Source: an uncultured Clostridia bacterium (lineage in GTDB: Bacteria; Bacillota; Clostridia; Christensenellales; UBA1242). Taken from it: DNA of 43,120 nt. Each line of letters begins with the position of its first letter. The first letter of the stretch is position 1. This document shows positions 16,045 to 26,330 of the stretch, in pieces. Location: contig CALBKX010000060.1 in NCBI GenBank assembly GCA_937895935.1, forward strand, positions 1-43,120. Reading direction: 5' to 3'. The position numbers and the translations under genes were made by a program. Below the pieces are notes generated by a model. That model ran no database searches, had not been told where the DNA came from, and saw nothing but the letters and a program-made list of their open reading frames with translations.

Positions 16045-19000
16045 ATGTCAACACTTTCAAAATTAGCTCAATTTAATAACGAAAATAAAACAAACGATTT
16101 AATCGCCAAAAATGGCTCTTCGTCAACATTGGCTAAATTGAGTGGTGTTAAAAACAATGCTCTTTATGCTCAACAAGTAAATGAAGCAGAAACCGAAGAG
16201 GTGAGGGCACAAAACAATGGCGGCTTCTTTGGTGGTATAGGCTATGCTTTTGAAAAACTAGGCTTAGGCATTTTAAGCTCTCTTGAGGGTATATGGGACT
16301 ATACTGCAGGTGGTTTGGCGAAATTGTTTGGTGCAGATGATTGGGCTGAGCAACAATTTGCTAACGATTGGGTCGATTATGGACACGCCGATGAATGGTA
16401 CAACCCCTCTAAAGGTTGGCAAGTTGTAGGCGACGTAGCGGGTGGCATTGGTACAAGCTTGCCTGCTATTGCTGCCGTAGCTGTTGCTGGTGCTATAACT
16501 GTTGCTTCAGGAGGTACATTATCTCCTGTTGCAGCAAGTTTAATATCTGCTTCGGTTGCAGGCTTGGGAGCTGCAGGCAATGCAACAAAGGAAGCCTATA
16601 GACAAACAGGCGAACTTGGCGGAAAAGAGTTTGGTTATGGAGCCTTAGTTGGTGTAACTGAGGGTGCTGTAGAGGGTATTTCTGCAGGTATTGGAGCTGG
16701 TACAGGTCAGGTTGTAAAAAATATCAGTAAATCTTTTGGAAAGGAAGTCGCAAAAACAGCTACAAGAGAAACTTTTGGGAAAGCTGTTGTTAAGGGTTTT
16801 ATCGGCGAAGCTTTTGAAGAGGGACTATCTGAAATACTTGACCCTGTATGGGCTCGTTTAACCTATGACCCAAACGCTAAAAATGCAACATTTCAAGAAG
16901 TTGGCTATGCCGCTTTAATAGGTGGTTTAAGTGGTGCAATTATGGGCGGTGCTGACGTATCTATAAGAAATGGTATAAACGCTATAAAAGGCAATAAAAT
17001 AAACGAAAATGGCAAGACGAACAATGTTCTAGATTTATCACGTGAATTAAATACTTATGAGTCAGAACATAAAACAGGTCAACCTGCTTTTGAGTTAGTG
17101 CAAAATATTTATAATGAACTTGAAACAAGCCTAAACAAAACCAATGGTCAAGTAACCACAGTTAAACAAAAAATGCTTTTAGGCTCTCTACAACAGGCGA
17201 ATACTATGGCTGTATTTTCTCCTATTGTTACAAGAAGTGCAGAAAATATTGTCAATAATGCCGACTTAATTGCACAAAGATTAACGTCTTATGGTTATAC
17301 AGACGCAAAAGGCAAACCTATTACATTCACTGCAGACCAAATACGTAGTGGTATTGAAATAAACAACCCTAAGTCATTTGCGACAGCATTAAAAAACAAT
17401 GATATTCTTAGAACATTAGCTGTTGCTGACGCTACAGGTCAAATAACAATGAATACTGCAAAGTTTCAAGAAGCAACTCTTATGGGAGAAAAGCTAAGCT
17501 CTCAAGTTGACTTAAACAGATTTATTGAAACCGCCACCGATTCAGAAATTAAAGCTGTCGGCGAAAAACTAGGTATAGAAAATTGGCAAACTCTTACAAA
17601 TTCTGAGTTTCAAGAAAAGATTACCGAGTTTGTACAAAATGACGGAGTAGAACTCTATAAAAAAGAACGTTTAATTGTTAAAGACGCTGAAAATGTTAGT
17701 CCTGATACAGCTCAACGCATACCTAGACTTCTTAATATGAAAGAAGACGGTATAGTTAGATACTATCAAGGCGACAATCAAATTGCTGTGATTAAAGACG
17801 GCGACAATTATCGTGTTTATGATTATACAAGTAAAAGATTATCTAAAGTGCTTACAAAGAGTGAAGTAAATAAGATATTAAAACAACTTAATACGGAAGC
17901 TCAAAATGTAGCCACCGAAGTTAGACAACAACTTGAACAAGAATCAGAGTTAAAACGTCAAGCTGCAGAAATAGATTCTTACGCAAAAGAAAATATTAAA
18001 GACTATAACAAGCTTAATGCTCCTAGTCAAAGTATGGTAAGACAAGTTATTAGGCAAGGTAGGGCAGCAGGAATAGCGGAAGCAGACGTTTTATCGTATG
18101 CACGTGTTTCAGCCCATAGTGGCTTAAATATCGTCTTTAATAAAGAGATATGTATTGTTGGTAAGAATACCAAAACGGGCGAAAATATCTACGCTGACGG
18201 CTTTTACGACGGTAAAAATAACAGAATTGTTGTTAACCCTGACGCAAAGCGTACTCACGAAGCAATTTTGATACACGAATTAGACCACGCTATAAGAAAA
18301 ACTGCTGACGGCGGAACAATTTTAGAACAAGGCGTCAAAAATATGACGAAAGAGGAAAAAGAAGCTATTGTAAATCGCTATAGAAAACAAGGTAGGGGCG
18401 GTTCTGTTGAACTTATAGAGGAAATAAACGCTCATTATTCTGAGGGAATACTTACAAATAAAAATATTTTGGAAAAATTGTGCGAAACAAAGCCTACACT
18501 GAAAGAAAAAATATTAAATTTCTTCAAAAAGTCAACTAGCACTTATTCTGAAGACGTAAAGCTATCAAAAGAGGCGAAATCTTTGTTTAATCGTTACAAG
18601 AAGTTATTTGATGAGTTTTCTGCACACAATCAAGGCAATAATGCAACCGAAATGACCTCTATAAACGAGCAGACAAACACCTATGCACTTGCAAAAGATG
18701 ATAATAATGGTTATAATAATCAAAAAGGAGCCGAAAATGGAAAAGAAAACTCAGAAAGAAACAATGTGGGTAACATACAAGGACAACAACGGACAGATAA
18801 AATCAGCTCCCTTAGAGATTTTTCAGAAAATAGCAAAAAAGCAAGGCTGGAAACCAAAACAGACCGACAAGAATATCTAAAAATCTTAAAAGAGGGAAAT
18901 CATACAGAAGTAAAGATTGATAATATTGGCGTCAATCAATTTATTTCATATATAAGCATTAAAGAAGATTCTTTACTGCCTATATTAAAAGATATAAGAG

Positions 19001-22000
19001 CTGAAAATGCTAAACTTGGTTTCAAAACAAAATATACTGTCAGTGGTTTTAATGTAAATGGCAACAATGTCTATTATGACAATGTTTTGGGTTTATATTC
19101 AACTCAGCACGATACTATTTATTTAAGATTATATGCTGACGAAGATATAACTCTTACGAATAATCACGAAAGATTACATAATCTTGAAAGGAAATATCCT
19201 GATATTTTCAAGAGTTTTAGGAAAGAGGTTAAGCAATTATTTGGCGAAAATTATTTTAATGCGGTAGATTCTGTTGCTAAAGATTGGCAGCTGGCTGATT
19301 TCAGTCTAAAAGAAAGCGAATTTTTAGCTGAATTTTTTGCGGGTGGACAAAGAATTGATTTTGGTACTGATATTGACGTTAAAAGGGACGTTATTGTTGA
19401 AAAATACAGGAAAATGCTCGCAAAAAAAAGTAATTTAGACAACTTGCGTTATGCACTTCCTGAAACAGATTCAAATGGTACAGTTTTAACTGATAAACAA
19501 CGTGAATACTTTGCCGATACGAAAGTCGTTGATGAACAAGGTAAACTAAAGCCTGTTTATCACGGGACAAGCTCTTATTTTAATACATTTAAGAGCGGTT
19601 ATGGTGGGCTTTATGGTGCAGGAATGTACTTTACTGAGGACATTGCTTATGCTGACAACTACACACACGGTTTATCGGTTAACGGAAAGTCTGTTGGAGG
19701 TAGAGTTGTTTCTGCTTATTTGAATATTGAAAACCCACTCGTTATAGACAATATAAGGGACTTAGATGATATTTATTACAAAGCTTCACGTAGGGAAATT
19801 CAAGAAAACGGCTTTACTTATACAGAAAAAATAGAAAATTTTGATTTTGGAAAGTGGTTGCGTGAAAATTACGACGGAGTAATAGTAAATAAACCTGCTA
19901 CAGACCAACCTGACGTAAATATGAAAGGAAAGTTTTATATTGCGTTTAAGTCAAACCAAATTAAGGACATTAAAAACACTCAACCTACAAAGTCTGCTGA
20001 TATAAGATATGCTTTGCCTGAAGTTGATTCGGACGGAAACAAATTGTCCGCCACCCAAAGAAAATATTTTAATGATAGTAAGGTGGTTGATAATAAAGGA
20101 AATTTACTTGTTGTTTATCACGGAACTAAAAATAACGATTTTAACGTTTTTGACATTTCTAAATCAAAATCTACAGGGTTGTTAGGCAAAGGCTTTTATT
20201 TTACAAAATCAAAAACTGAGGCTACAAGTCGCTACTCATCAAAGAATGGTAGAGTAATTGCTGCGTACTTAAATCTTACAAACCCTCTTGAAGTTGATTT
20301 GGTGCACAAGTCTTCAGTTATCAATAAATTAAGAGATTATTATAGGGGCACATTTGACCTTGATTCTTACTTGTATAATGCAAAATATAAAGACAGAGTA
20401 GATACTCAAAAACTTTTGCAAGAAATAAGAAAGCAAGGCTATGACGGAATATTTAACAAAGAAAAAGGTTATTATGTTGCATTTGATTCTAGCCAAATAA
20501 AAGAAATAAACAACATTAACCCAACAATAGACAATGATATTCGTTATGCTTTAGACAGTAATGAAGACATTAAAAATCTTGTTGCTGTACACAACACAAC
20601 CGAAGAAAAGTTGTTGCAGACTATAGAGCTAGGCGGACTACCTATGCCAAGTATTGCAATTATTAAAAACACAATGCAGCACGAAAATTTTGGAAACATA
20701 AGCTTGATTTTTAAGTCTAATACTATTGACCCGCAAATAGGTTTTGATAACAAAGTATATTCTGCGGACGCTTACTCTCCTAGATTTCCACAAGTTGATT
20801 ATTCTCTAAACGAAAAAGAGTTGAAAGCTTTGGCTGAAAAAATAGATACAAGCGTAAGTATGCTTGAAGCAAATGATTTTGCAGAGGGGAATAGTAGAAA
20901 AAGAATTATTGATAGTCTAAAATATAATGACAATTTCATAAAGTACTACCTAAAGGAATTTAATGTTAAAAAAGAAATTGCTTATAAAGACCCTAGTTAC
21001 TCAAATGTAATATTTGATTATGGTAAAATAAAAGACTTTTTGTTAAAAGATTATTCTTTTGATGAATTTCTTAATAATCAAAAGCTGCAAGATGAGTTTT
21101 ATAATTTTGTACAAGAAGCTAAATCGCAACAAGAAAAAACTTTTAAGCAAAATCTAATACAGGTTAGCTATGAAAGATACATTAAACAGTTGGAAGAGGC
21201 TAGAGAATACCAGCCTGCATACGACGTCCTTGAAAAACAATACAACTCAGACAAACAAATTGCTCAAGGAAAAGTGAATAAAGTCGTAGATGAATATCAA
21301 ACAAGACACGATACTATTGAAAAATTAAACAAAGACAAGCAGTTTAATGACTATGTTGCTAGCGTTGTTGATAAAGTTTTAGATAAAAAATACCTAAGGA
21401 ATAATAAAGATTATTATACTTATTCTGGAACTCCACGTAGTTTTGAATCATTACACGAAAACTACAATGCGGAAAACGCCGTAAAACTTATGAAAGAACT
21501 TGGCTCTAAAAATAGCGAGGGCGGAAATATTTTTGGTTATGGTATTGGAGAAATTAGAGCTGCCGTAAGTAAAAGATATGACAGTATCGCAGAAATGCAC
21601 CAAGACCAAAATATTCTGCAAGAAACTTCTGAAAATAGTGCAAAATTATATGAAGATTGCAACAACGAGCTTCACGAAATAGCAGACCGTGTTTCTTCAA
21701 AAATAAAAACAGGGAATTTTTTGGAAGACAGAGAGATTGCATTAAATGCCGTGTTTGATATTATTGCTTCAACAAAAACAAATGAGCAAGCAAAGAGATT
21801 GATAAAGAGAGATTATGGAATTGATATATCAGACTCTGAGATATTAAATATTAGAAGACTTGCTAAAAAGGTGGCGGAGTTACCTGTTAAATATTTTGAG
21901 GCAAAACCCGAGAGAGTTGTAAATTTTAAGGAAATTATAGAAGTTATTGCTCCTGTAAATACAAGTCCTGAAATAATAAAATTCTTCCAAGAACAAGGTA

Positions 22001-25000
22001 TTAAGATTGAGCTGTATGACGAAAACACAAACAAAAGAAGTGCTTTAATAAAAAATCTTCCTGACGACATTAGGTTTGCCTTACAGGAAGATGAAGATAA
22101 TAGGGCTGTTGGTGGCTTGTCAAAGGCACAACGTGCTAAATTTGTTGCAAATAACACAAAGTTAAAGGTTTATTCAAAGGCTGACGCTGAAGTGATTATA
22201 AATGATATAATCGCAGATAGGTTAAACATAGACGAGCGTTATGTTGCAAACTTAACAGGTAAATCTAAGACGCAAGCGATAGACTATCTTTTCAAGCAGT
22301 TAAACGGAGCAAACGAGGGGTATAGAGGAACTGTTGCCTTAAAAATTGCTGATTATATCGTTGAAAATGCTGTAATGGAAGATATGTGGTCTAATTATTC
22401 CGATTTTGTTGATGATTCTGATAGAGAACTTGTTTCTTATCTTAACGGCAAGAGGCATAAGTTTGACCTGAAAGGTATTAAGGGAGAAATAAACTACAAA
22501 TACGACACTAAAAACGGAATATTTATGCAGTGGGGAGCTAAAAACGGTGGGTTTGGTGCAGACCAAATAGCTCACGAAATGGAGAGTATGGGGCTACATA
22601 CTTTTACAGCAGTTAACGAAGCCGACCATTTTTTTGAAATGATTGACGCTTATAACGCAGCACGAGAACGCTTAAATAAAAAAATAGATAAGCAAATGCT
22701 AAGCGAATATGGCGACCAAACAAAACTTGATAACCTTAAACAACAAATTGTACGAGATATACTTTTGGCTTACGACGAGAAAGGAAGTCAATCAAAATAT
22801 GGTAAATTAGTTGAAAAATATACTCAAAAAATATCTAGTCTTAGACAACAAGTTAAAGACGTTTATGAGCGTAATTCAATAACAAACAATATTCTTGACA
22901 AAGCTCAAAAAATGAAAGACTTAAAGCTGGGCACATTCCTAAATGCGACTGATTTCAAAAGTGATATATTCAAACAATCTATTGAAAGTCTTGCAAAAAT
23001 AAAAAACAGGGGAAACCTAAATAATGCAGGAACACATAGAGTTATAGCTAACTTGCGTCAATGGTACACAATGGAAAACCCTTTATTAGAAAACAGTTAC
23101 AATGAGGACGTTGCTTTTATGCTTGATACTTTATCTCAAGCGAAGAAAAATTACTCAACAACAGAATTAAAATTGTTGAGGGACGTAATGTCTTATTTTG
23201 TAAATTTTGTTGAAAATTATAATAGGGTATATAAGCAAGGAAAATGGATAGACGCAATACCTGAAGCGGAACGCTATATCAATACAATTCACGATAATGA
23301 AAAAATCAAAGTAGGCATATTTGGGAAATTGACGGGAAGTGCGTATATGCAAACATTTGGCGACCCTATGACAGTTGCTAGACGTATGGACAGGTATGAA
23401 AGCAATGGTTTTTATACCGAAATGATGACCGAGCTTAGAAATGCTGCAGCAGATTCAGAAATTGCAGAAATGGAAGTTAAGTCTGACTATAACGACTTTT
23501 TAAGTTCTCATAAGAAATATCTTGCAGAAATTAAAAATACAAAAGTTAATTTTAATGGTGTTGATATACCAAAAGCACAACTTATAAGCTTATATTTGAC
23601 AATGAAACGTAGCCACTCTAACGCAGGTCTAGTTCTCAATGGTTTTGCTTTTGTTGATAATGACGGTAAAAGAGTTAGGGTAAAAGGGTTTGCTCCAAGT
23701 GCTATGACTGACGCTGATATTTTAACAAGTATTGCTGACACAAAAATAGAAATTGAAAAACATTTTACTGACGCTGATATGCAATATATTTCTATTTTGG
23801 AAAAAGCGTTTAATAAAGACGCTAAAAAATTAAAAGCAGACAGAGATATGCAACGTTTAGGTTTTACAAACGCCACAGAAGATTATTATTACCCAATTAG
23901 GCGTGAAAATATAGCAAAGAATATTGATACTTCAGATATTGCTGCTGAATTAGATAGGGTAAGCAACTCATCATTCAACAAAGATACAATAAAAGGTGCT
24001 AAACAAGAACTATTTATTGAATCTGCAGATACTGTATTTAATAGACATATTAAGGCAGTAACAAAATATGCTTATCTATCGCCTGCTATAGAAACATTTA
24101 ACCGTTTATACAATCTTGATATATCAGGAAATAAAAATAAACCCGTAAGCGTTTCTACTGAAAGCACAAATACGTGGTCTAAAGCGAACAGATACTTTAG
24201 TAAACTTATTTCTGATATTCAGGGCATACCAACAACTTCAAGTGAGGGTATGAAAGTTCTTAGATTTTTACGTAGTGGTTATGCAAAATTTCAACTTGGT
24301 GCTAACCCTAAGGTGTGGGTAACACAGTTATCTTCATTATTCGCTTCTTCTAGTATGCTTGATACTGACTGTATTATTAAGGGTATGACTGTATCTGCAA
24401 AGGACGTAGATACATATTGTTCATTGGCTAAATTAAGAAACTCTAACAATACAGTTGCTATGGCTCAAGGCGTTCTTGATAAGCTGGGTAAGTTCTCTGA
24501 TACTCTTATGGCTCCTATCGGCAAAATGGACAGGTTTGTTGTTAAACGTTTGTTTGGAGCTTGTCAGGTTCAGGTTCAAAAAAATGGTGGAGCAAAAATC
24601 GGTACGGTTGCAAACAAAGTTGAGGCAGGAAAAATGCTAAGACAAATTATTCTTGAAACTCAACAAAACTCAATGGCAACAGAAAGGTCTGCAGCTATGC
24701 GTTCAGGAAACGAAATAATGAGGACAATAACAATGTTCTCCGCTGATAGTATGAAGGTCGTAGGTCGTGTGATAGATTCTGTCGGCGAATTATCTACACT
24801 AAAAGCAAAATTAAAAATAACGACCGATTCTGCAGTTAGAACCAAAATATTGTCGCAAATTAAACTTGCAAAAACTAAGGTTAGAAAATCTGTTATAGCA
24901 TTGATAACCTCCGCCGCCTTTATGGCTGGTGTTGCTAAGTTATTCCGTTGGTTATATAGAAAAGATGACGACGAGAACACCGCAGAAGCAATGACAGTTG

Positions 25001-26103
25001 ATTTTATAGGTAACTTATTTGGAGGGTTGCCTGTTCTTAAGGAAATATATGGCAGGTTTGCAGAGGGTTACGATATAGACAATTATGCTTATTCTGCAAT
25101 CAACGACCTTTTAGATAGTGTGCAAGACATATATCAGGGAGTAGAGAAAATAGCCTCAGGCAAGATAGCTGAAGAAGATATAGGCAAGACTTTGAAAAAA
25201 CTTGCATTTTCTGCTGGACAAGTACTTGGTATTCCAACTAGAAATATGTACAACATTTTATATGGTTTAACTAAGCGTGTTAGTCCAACAACGGCTTATT
25301 TAATAGATAGTAAAATGTATAAGAAAAATTACGTGTCAGATTTGAATAAGGCTATAGAAAATGATGATACAGCAATGATAAATTTAATTATGAGCATTAT
25401 ACTTGATAAGCGTGTTGGAAATGAATATAGCGAAGTGGTCGTTGACAACTTGAAGCGTTTATATTCTGCGGACTACAGTGTTTTGCCAAAGAGTATCGGT
25501 AGCAGCGTAACTTATAATGGAGAATCAATAGAATTAACAATCTCACAGCAAAAATACTTCAAAAACATTTATAGCAAAGCAAATGCAAGTGTTGAAAAGA
25601 TGATTTTAGATAGAACTTATAAAAATTTATCTGAAGAAAAACAAGCTAAAGCAATCAAAAATCTGTATGACGCTTATTATTCAAAAGCATTGTCAGAAAC
25701 ACTTGGCGTTGAAAATGACAATAAACTATTGAAAATATCAAAGTATATTTCTATAGAAAAACTTGCTGCTATAAATGCTGGTTTATCTGCTTTCAGTTCC
25801 GATAAAGATAGGGCAGGAAAGGCTATTACAGGCTCTAAACGCAACAAAATAATTAAATATTTACTAAATCAAAGTCTAACAGATGAACAAAGATTACTTA
25901 TTCTCGCTTTTCAAGGGTACACAATGAAAGATAGAGAATATAGGGGGTGGACTGCTGCTCAAGTAAAAAATAGATTATTGCGTTATATTTTAGGTCTAAA
26001 ATCGGCTACAGTGGCTGAAAAGTCTGAGCTTGCTCAATTATGCGGCTTTGAAGTTAAAAATGGTAAAATCATACCGCAATCGCCTTATTCTAAAAATAAA
26101 TAA
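16045..26103 (+). CDS. Giant polyvalent internal virion protein (3352 aa)
   Basis: Start at 16045 behind GGAGG. About 23% of the window. Modules in order: a glycine/alanine-rich hydrophobic region (about 129-310) able to insert in membranes; a small beta-rich domain (about 560-610); a metallopeptidase-like HELDH (744-748); a polar linker (about 880-950); a second HExxH, HERLH (1041-1045); ADP-ribosyltransferase-like module 1 (VYHGTS at 1171, GAGMYFTED, then YIAFKSNQIK); ART-like module 2 (VYHGTK at 1357, GKGFYFTKS, then YVAFDSSQIK); a polyvalent-protein domain beginning AVHNTTEEKLL near 1514; several helical domains from about 2010; and a membrane-like helix near 2950-2972. (I)RYAL-type motifs at 1135, 1321, 1500 and 2010 separate the modules. 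It probably travels in the capsid, helps DNA entry and delivers enzymes that modify host proteins. Module calls are by motif. Confidence 0.82.
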   Translation: MSTLSKLAQFNNENKTNDLIAKNGSSSTLAKLSGVKNNALYAQQVNEAETEEVRAQNNGGFFGGIGYAFEKLGLGILSSLEGIWDYTAGGLAKLFGADDWAEQQFANDWVDYGHADEWYNPSKGWQVVGDVAGGIGTSLPAIAAVAVAGAITVASGGTLSPVAASLISASVAGLGAAGNATKEAYRQTGELGGKEFGYGALVGVTEGAVEGISAGIGAGTGQVVKNISKSFGKEVAKTATRETFGKAVVKGFIGEAFEEGLSEILDPVWARLTYDPNAKNATFQEVGYAALIGGLSGAIMGGADVSIRNGINAIKGNKINENGKTNNVLDLSRELNTYESEHKTGQPAFELVQNIYNELETSLNKTNGQVTTVKQKMLLGSLQQANTMAVFSPIVTRSAENIVNNADLIAQRLTSYGYTDAKGKPITFTADQIRSGIEINNPKSFATALKNNDILRTLAVADATGQITMNTAKFQEATLMGEKLSSQVDLNRFIETATDSEIKAVGEKLGIENWQTLTNSEFQEKITEFVQNDGVELYKKERLIVKDAENVSPDTAQRIPRLLNMKEDGIVRYYQGDNQIAVIKDGDNYRVYDYTSKRLSKVLTKSEVNKILKQLNTEAQNVATEVRQQLEQESELKRQAAEIDSYAKENIKDYNKLNAPSQSMVRQVIRQGRAAGIAEADVLSYARVSAHSGLNIVFNKEICIVGKNTKTGENIYADGFYDGKNNRIVVNPDAKRTHEAILIHELDHAIRKTADGGTILEQGVKNMTKEEKEAIVNRYRKQGRGGSVELIEEINAHYSEGILTNKNILEKLCETKPTLKEKILNFFKKSTSTYSEDVKLSKEAKSLFNRYKKLFDEFSAHNQGNNATEMTSINEQTNTYALAKDDNNGYNNQKGAENGKENSERNNVGNIQGQQRTDKISSLRDFSENSKKARLETKTDRQEYLKILKEGNHTEVKIDNIGVNQFISYISIKEDSLLPILKDIRAENAKLGFKTKYTVSGFNVNGNNVYYDNVLGLYSTQHDTIYLRLYADEDITLTNNHERLHNLERKYPDIFKSFRKEVKQLFGENYFNAVDSVAKDWQLADFSLKESEFLAEFFAGGQRIDFGTDIDVKRDVIVEKYRKMLAKKSNLDNLRYALPETDSNGTVLTDKQREYFADTKVVDEQGKLKPVYHGTSSYFNTFKSGYGGLYGAGMYFTEDIAYADNYTHGLSVNGKSVGGRVVSAYLNIENPLVIDNIRDLDDIYYKASRREIQENGFTYTEKIENFDFGKWLRENYDGVIVNKPATDQPDVNMKGKFYIAFKSNQIKDIKNTQPTKSADIRYALPEVDSDGNKLSATQRKYFNDSKVVDNKGNLLVVYHGTKNNDFNVFDISKSKSTGLLGKGFYFTKSKTEATSRYSSKNGRVIAAYLNLTNPLEVDLVHKSSVINKLRDYYRGTFDLDSYLYNAKYKDRVDTQKLLQEIRKQGYDGIFNKEKGYYVAFDSSQIKEINNINPTIDNDIRYALDSNEDIKNLVAVHNTTEEKLLQTIELGGLPMPSIAIIKNTMQHENFGNISLIFKSNTIDPQIGFDNKVYSADAYSPRFPQVDYSLNEKELKALAEKIDTSVSMLEANDFAEGNSRKRIIDSLKYNDNFIKYYLKEFNVKKEIAYKDPSYSNVIFDYGKIKDFLLKDYSFDEFLNNQKLQDEFYNFVQEAKSQQEKTFKQNLIQVSYERYIKQLEEAREYQPAYDVLEKQYNSDKQIAQGKVNKVVDEYQTRHDTIEKLNKDKQFNDYVASVVDKVLDKKYLRNNKDYYTYSGTPRSFESLHENYNAENAVKLMKELGSKNSEGGNIFGYGIGEIRAAVSKRYDSIAEMHQDQNILQETSENSAKLYEDCNNELHEIADRVSSKIKTGNFLEDREIALNAVFDIIASTKTNEQAKRLIKRDYGIDISDSEILNIRRLAKKVAELPVKYFEAKPERVVNFKEIIEVIAPVNTSPEIIKFFQEQGIKIELYDENTNKRSALIKNLPDDIRFALQEDEDNRAVGGLSKAQRAKFVANNTKLKVYSKADAEVIINDIIADRLNIDERYVANLTGKSKTQAIDYLFKQLNGANEGYRGTVALKIADYIVENAVMEDMWSNYSDFVDDSDRELVSYLNGKRHKFDLKGIKGEINYKYDTKNGIFMQWGAKNGGFGADQIAHEMESMGLHTFTAVNEADHFFEMIDAYNAARERLNKKIDKQMLSEYGDQTKLDNLKQQIVRDILLAYDEKGSQSKYGKLVEKYTQKISSLRQQVKDVYERNSITNNILDKAQKMKDLKLGTFLNATDFKSDIFKQSIESLAKIKNRGNLNNAGTHRVIANLRQWYTMENPLLENSYNEDVAFMLDTLSQAKKNYSTTELKLLRDVMSYFVNFVENYNRVYKQGKWIDAIPEAERYINTIHDNEKIKVGIFGKLTGSAYMQTFGDPMTVARRMDRYESNGFYTEMMTELRNAAADSEIAEMEVKSDYNDFLSSHKKYLAEIKNTKVNFNGVDIPKAQLISLYLTMKRSHSNAGLVLNGFAFVDNDGKRVRVKGFAPSAMTDADILTSIADTKIEIEKHFTDADMQYISILEKAFNKDAKKLKADRDMQRLGFTNATEDYYYPIRRENIAKNIDTSDIAAELDRVSNSSFNKDTIKGAKQELFIESADTVFNRHIKAVTKYAYLSPAIETFNRLYNLDISGNKNKPVSVSTESTNTWSKANRYFSKLISDIQGIPTTSSEGMKVLRFLRSGYAKFQLGANPKVWVTQLSSLFASSSMLDTDCIIKGMTVSAKDVDTYCSLAKLRNSNNTVAMAQGVLDKLGKFSDTLMAPIGKMDRFVVKRLFGACQVQVQKNGGAKIGTVANKVEAGKMLRQIILETQQNSMATERSAAMRSGNEIMRTITMFSADSMKVVGRVIDSVGELSTLKAKLKITTDSAVRTKILSQIKLAKTKVRKSVIALITSAAFMAGVAKLFRWLYRKDDDENTAEAMTVDFIGNLFGGLPVLKEIYGRFAEGYDIDNYAYSAINDLLDSVQDIYQGVEKIASGKIAEEDIGKTLKKLAFSAGQVLGIPTRNMYNILYGLTKRVSPTTAYLIDSKMYKKNYVSDLNKAIENDDTAMINLIMSIILDKRVGNEYSEVVVDNLKRLYSADYSVLPKSIGSSVTYNGESIELTISQQKYFKNIYSKANASVEKMILDRTYKNLSEEKQAKAIKNLYDAYYSKALSETLGVENDNKLLKISKYISIEKLAAINAGLSAFSSDKDRAGKAITGSKRNKIIKYLLNQSLTDEQRLLILAFQGYTMKDREYRGWTAAQVKNRLLRYILGLKSATVAEKSELAQLCGFEVKNGKIIPQSPYSKNK
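18737..18880 (+). CDS. Possible nested small gene inside the giant gene (47 aa, different frame)
   Basis: Inside the linker-coding part of the giant gene, a different frame has an ATG at 18737 preceded by AAAAAGGAG and runs 47 codons to a TAA. The peptide reads like a folded small protein (TMWVTYKDNNGQIKSAPLEIF, then a basic helix ending KKQGWKPKQ) and recalls very short conserved phage proteins. The main frame here is low-complexity N/E/K/Q. Either a real overprinted gene or the relic of a small gene absorbed into the giant ORF. Unproven. Confidence 0.4.
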   Translation: MEKKTQKETMWVTYKDNNGQIKSAPLEIFQKIAKKQGWKPKQTDKNI

Positions 26104-26134
26104 TGACAAAATGCGGTTTATTGTGTGTTATCAT
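26095..26134 (+). promoter_or_regulatory. Putative late promoter, copy B
   Basis: Bases 26095-26111 repeat 9966-9982 exactly, with TGTTATCAT (26126-26134) at the same distance as TGATAAGAT in copy A. The -10-like TATCAT matches consensus at 5 of 6. It overlaps the end of the giant gene. A start near 26141 would leave almost no leader before the zinc-ribbon gene, so a binding-site role rather than a promoter is possible. Confidence 0.4.
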
Positions 26135-26155
26135 TTATTACAGGAGGGAAAGAGT

Positions 26156-26320
26156 ATGTTTACAATTACTCCAACTGTGGAATCTGAAATTACAAAAATC
26201 GTATGTCCTCACTGTAATACAAAAGTGCCACGACTTGGCTTGAAAAAAGGCAGCAAGATAAAAGGTTTGACGTTTAAGTGTAGAACTTGCGGAAAGCTGT
26301 TTGAAGTTACAACTGAATAA
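26156..26320 (+). CDS. Small zinc-ribbon protein (54 aa)
   Basis: ATG at 26156 with AGGAGGGAAA upstream; longer in-frame starts inside the giant gene lack a site. Two CxxC pairs (CPHCNTKVPRLG and CRTCGKLFEV) 25 residues apart give a classical zinc ribbon of almost minimal size. Similar short ribbons are common in Firmicutes phages between structural genes. It could bind nucleic acid and regulate the capsid operon behind the following hairpin, but no function is established. Confidence 0.75.
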   Translation: MFTITPTVESEITKIVCPHCNTKVPRLGLKKGSKIKGLTFKCRTCGKLFEVTTE

Positions 26321-26330
26321 CAATTATTAT

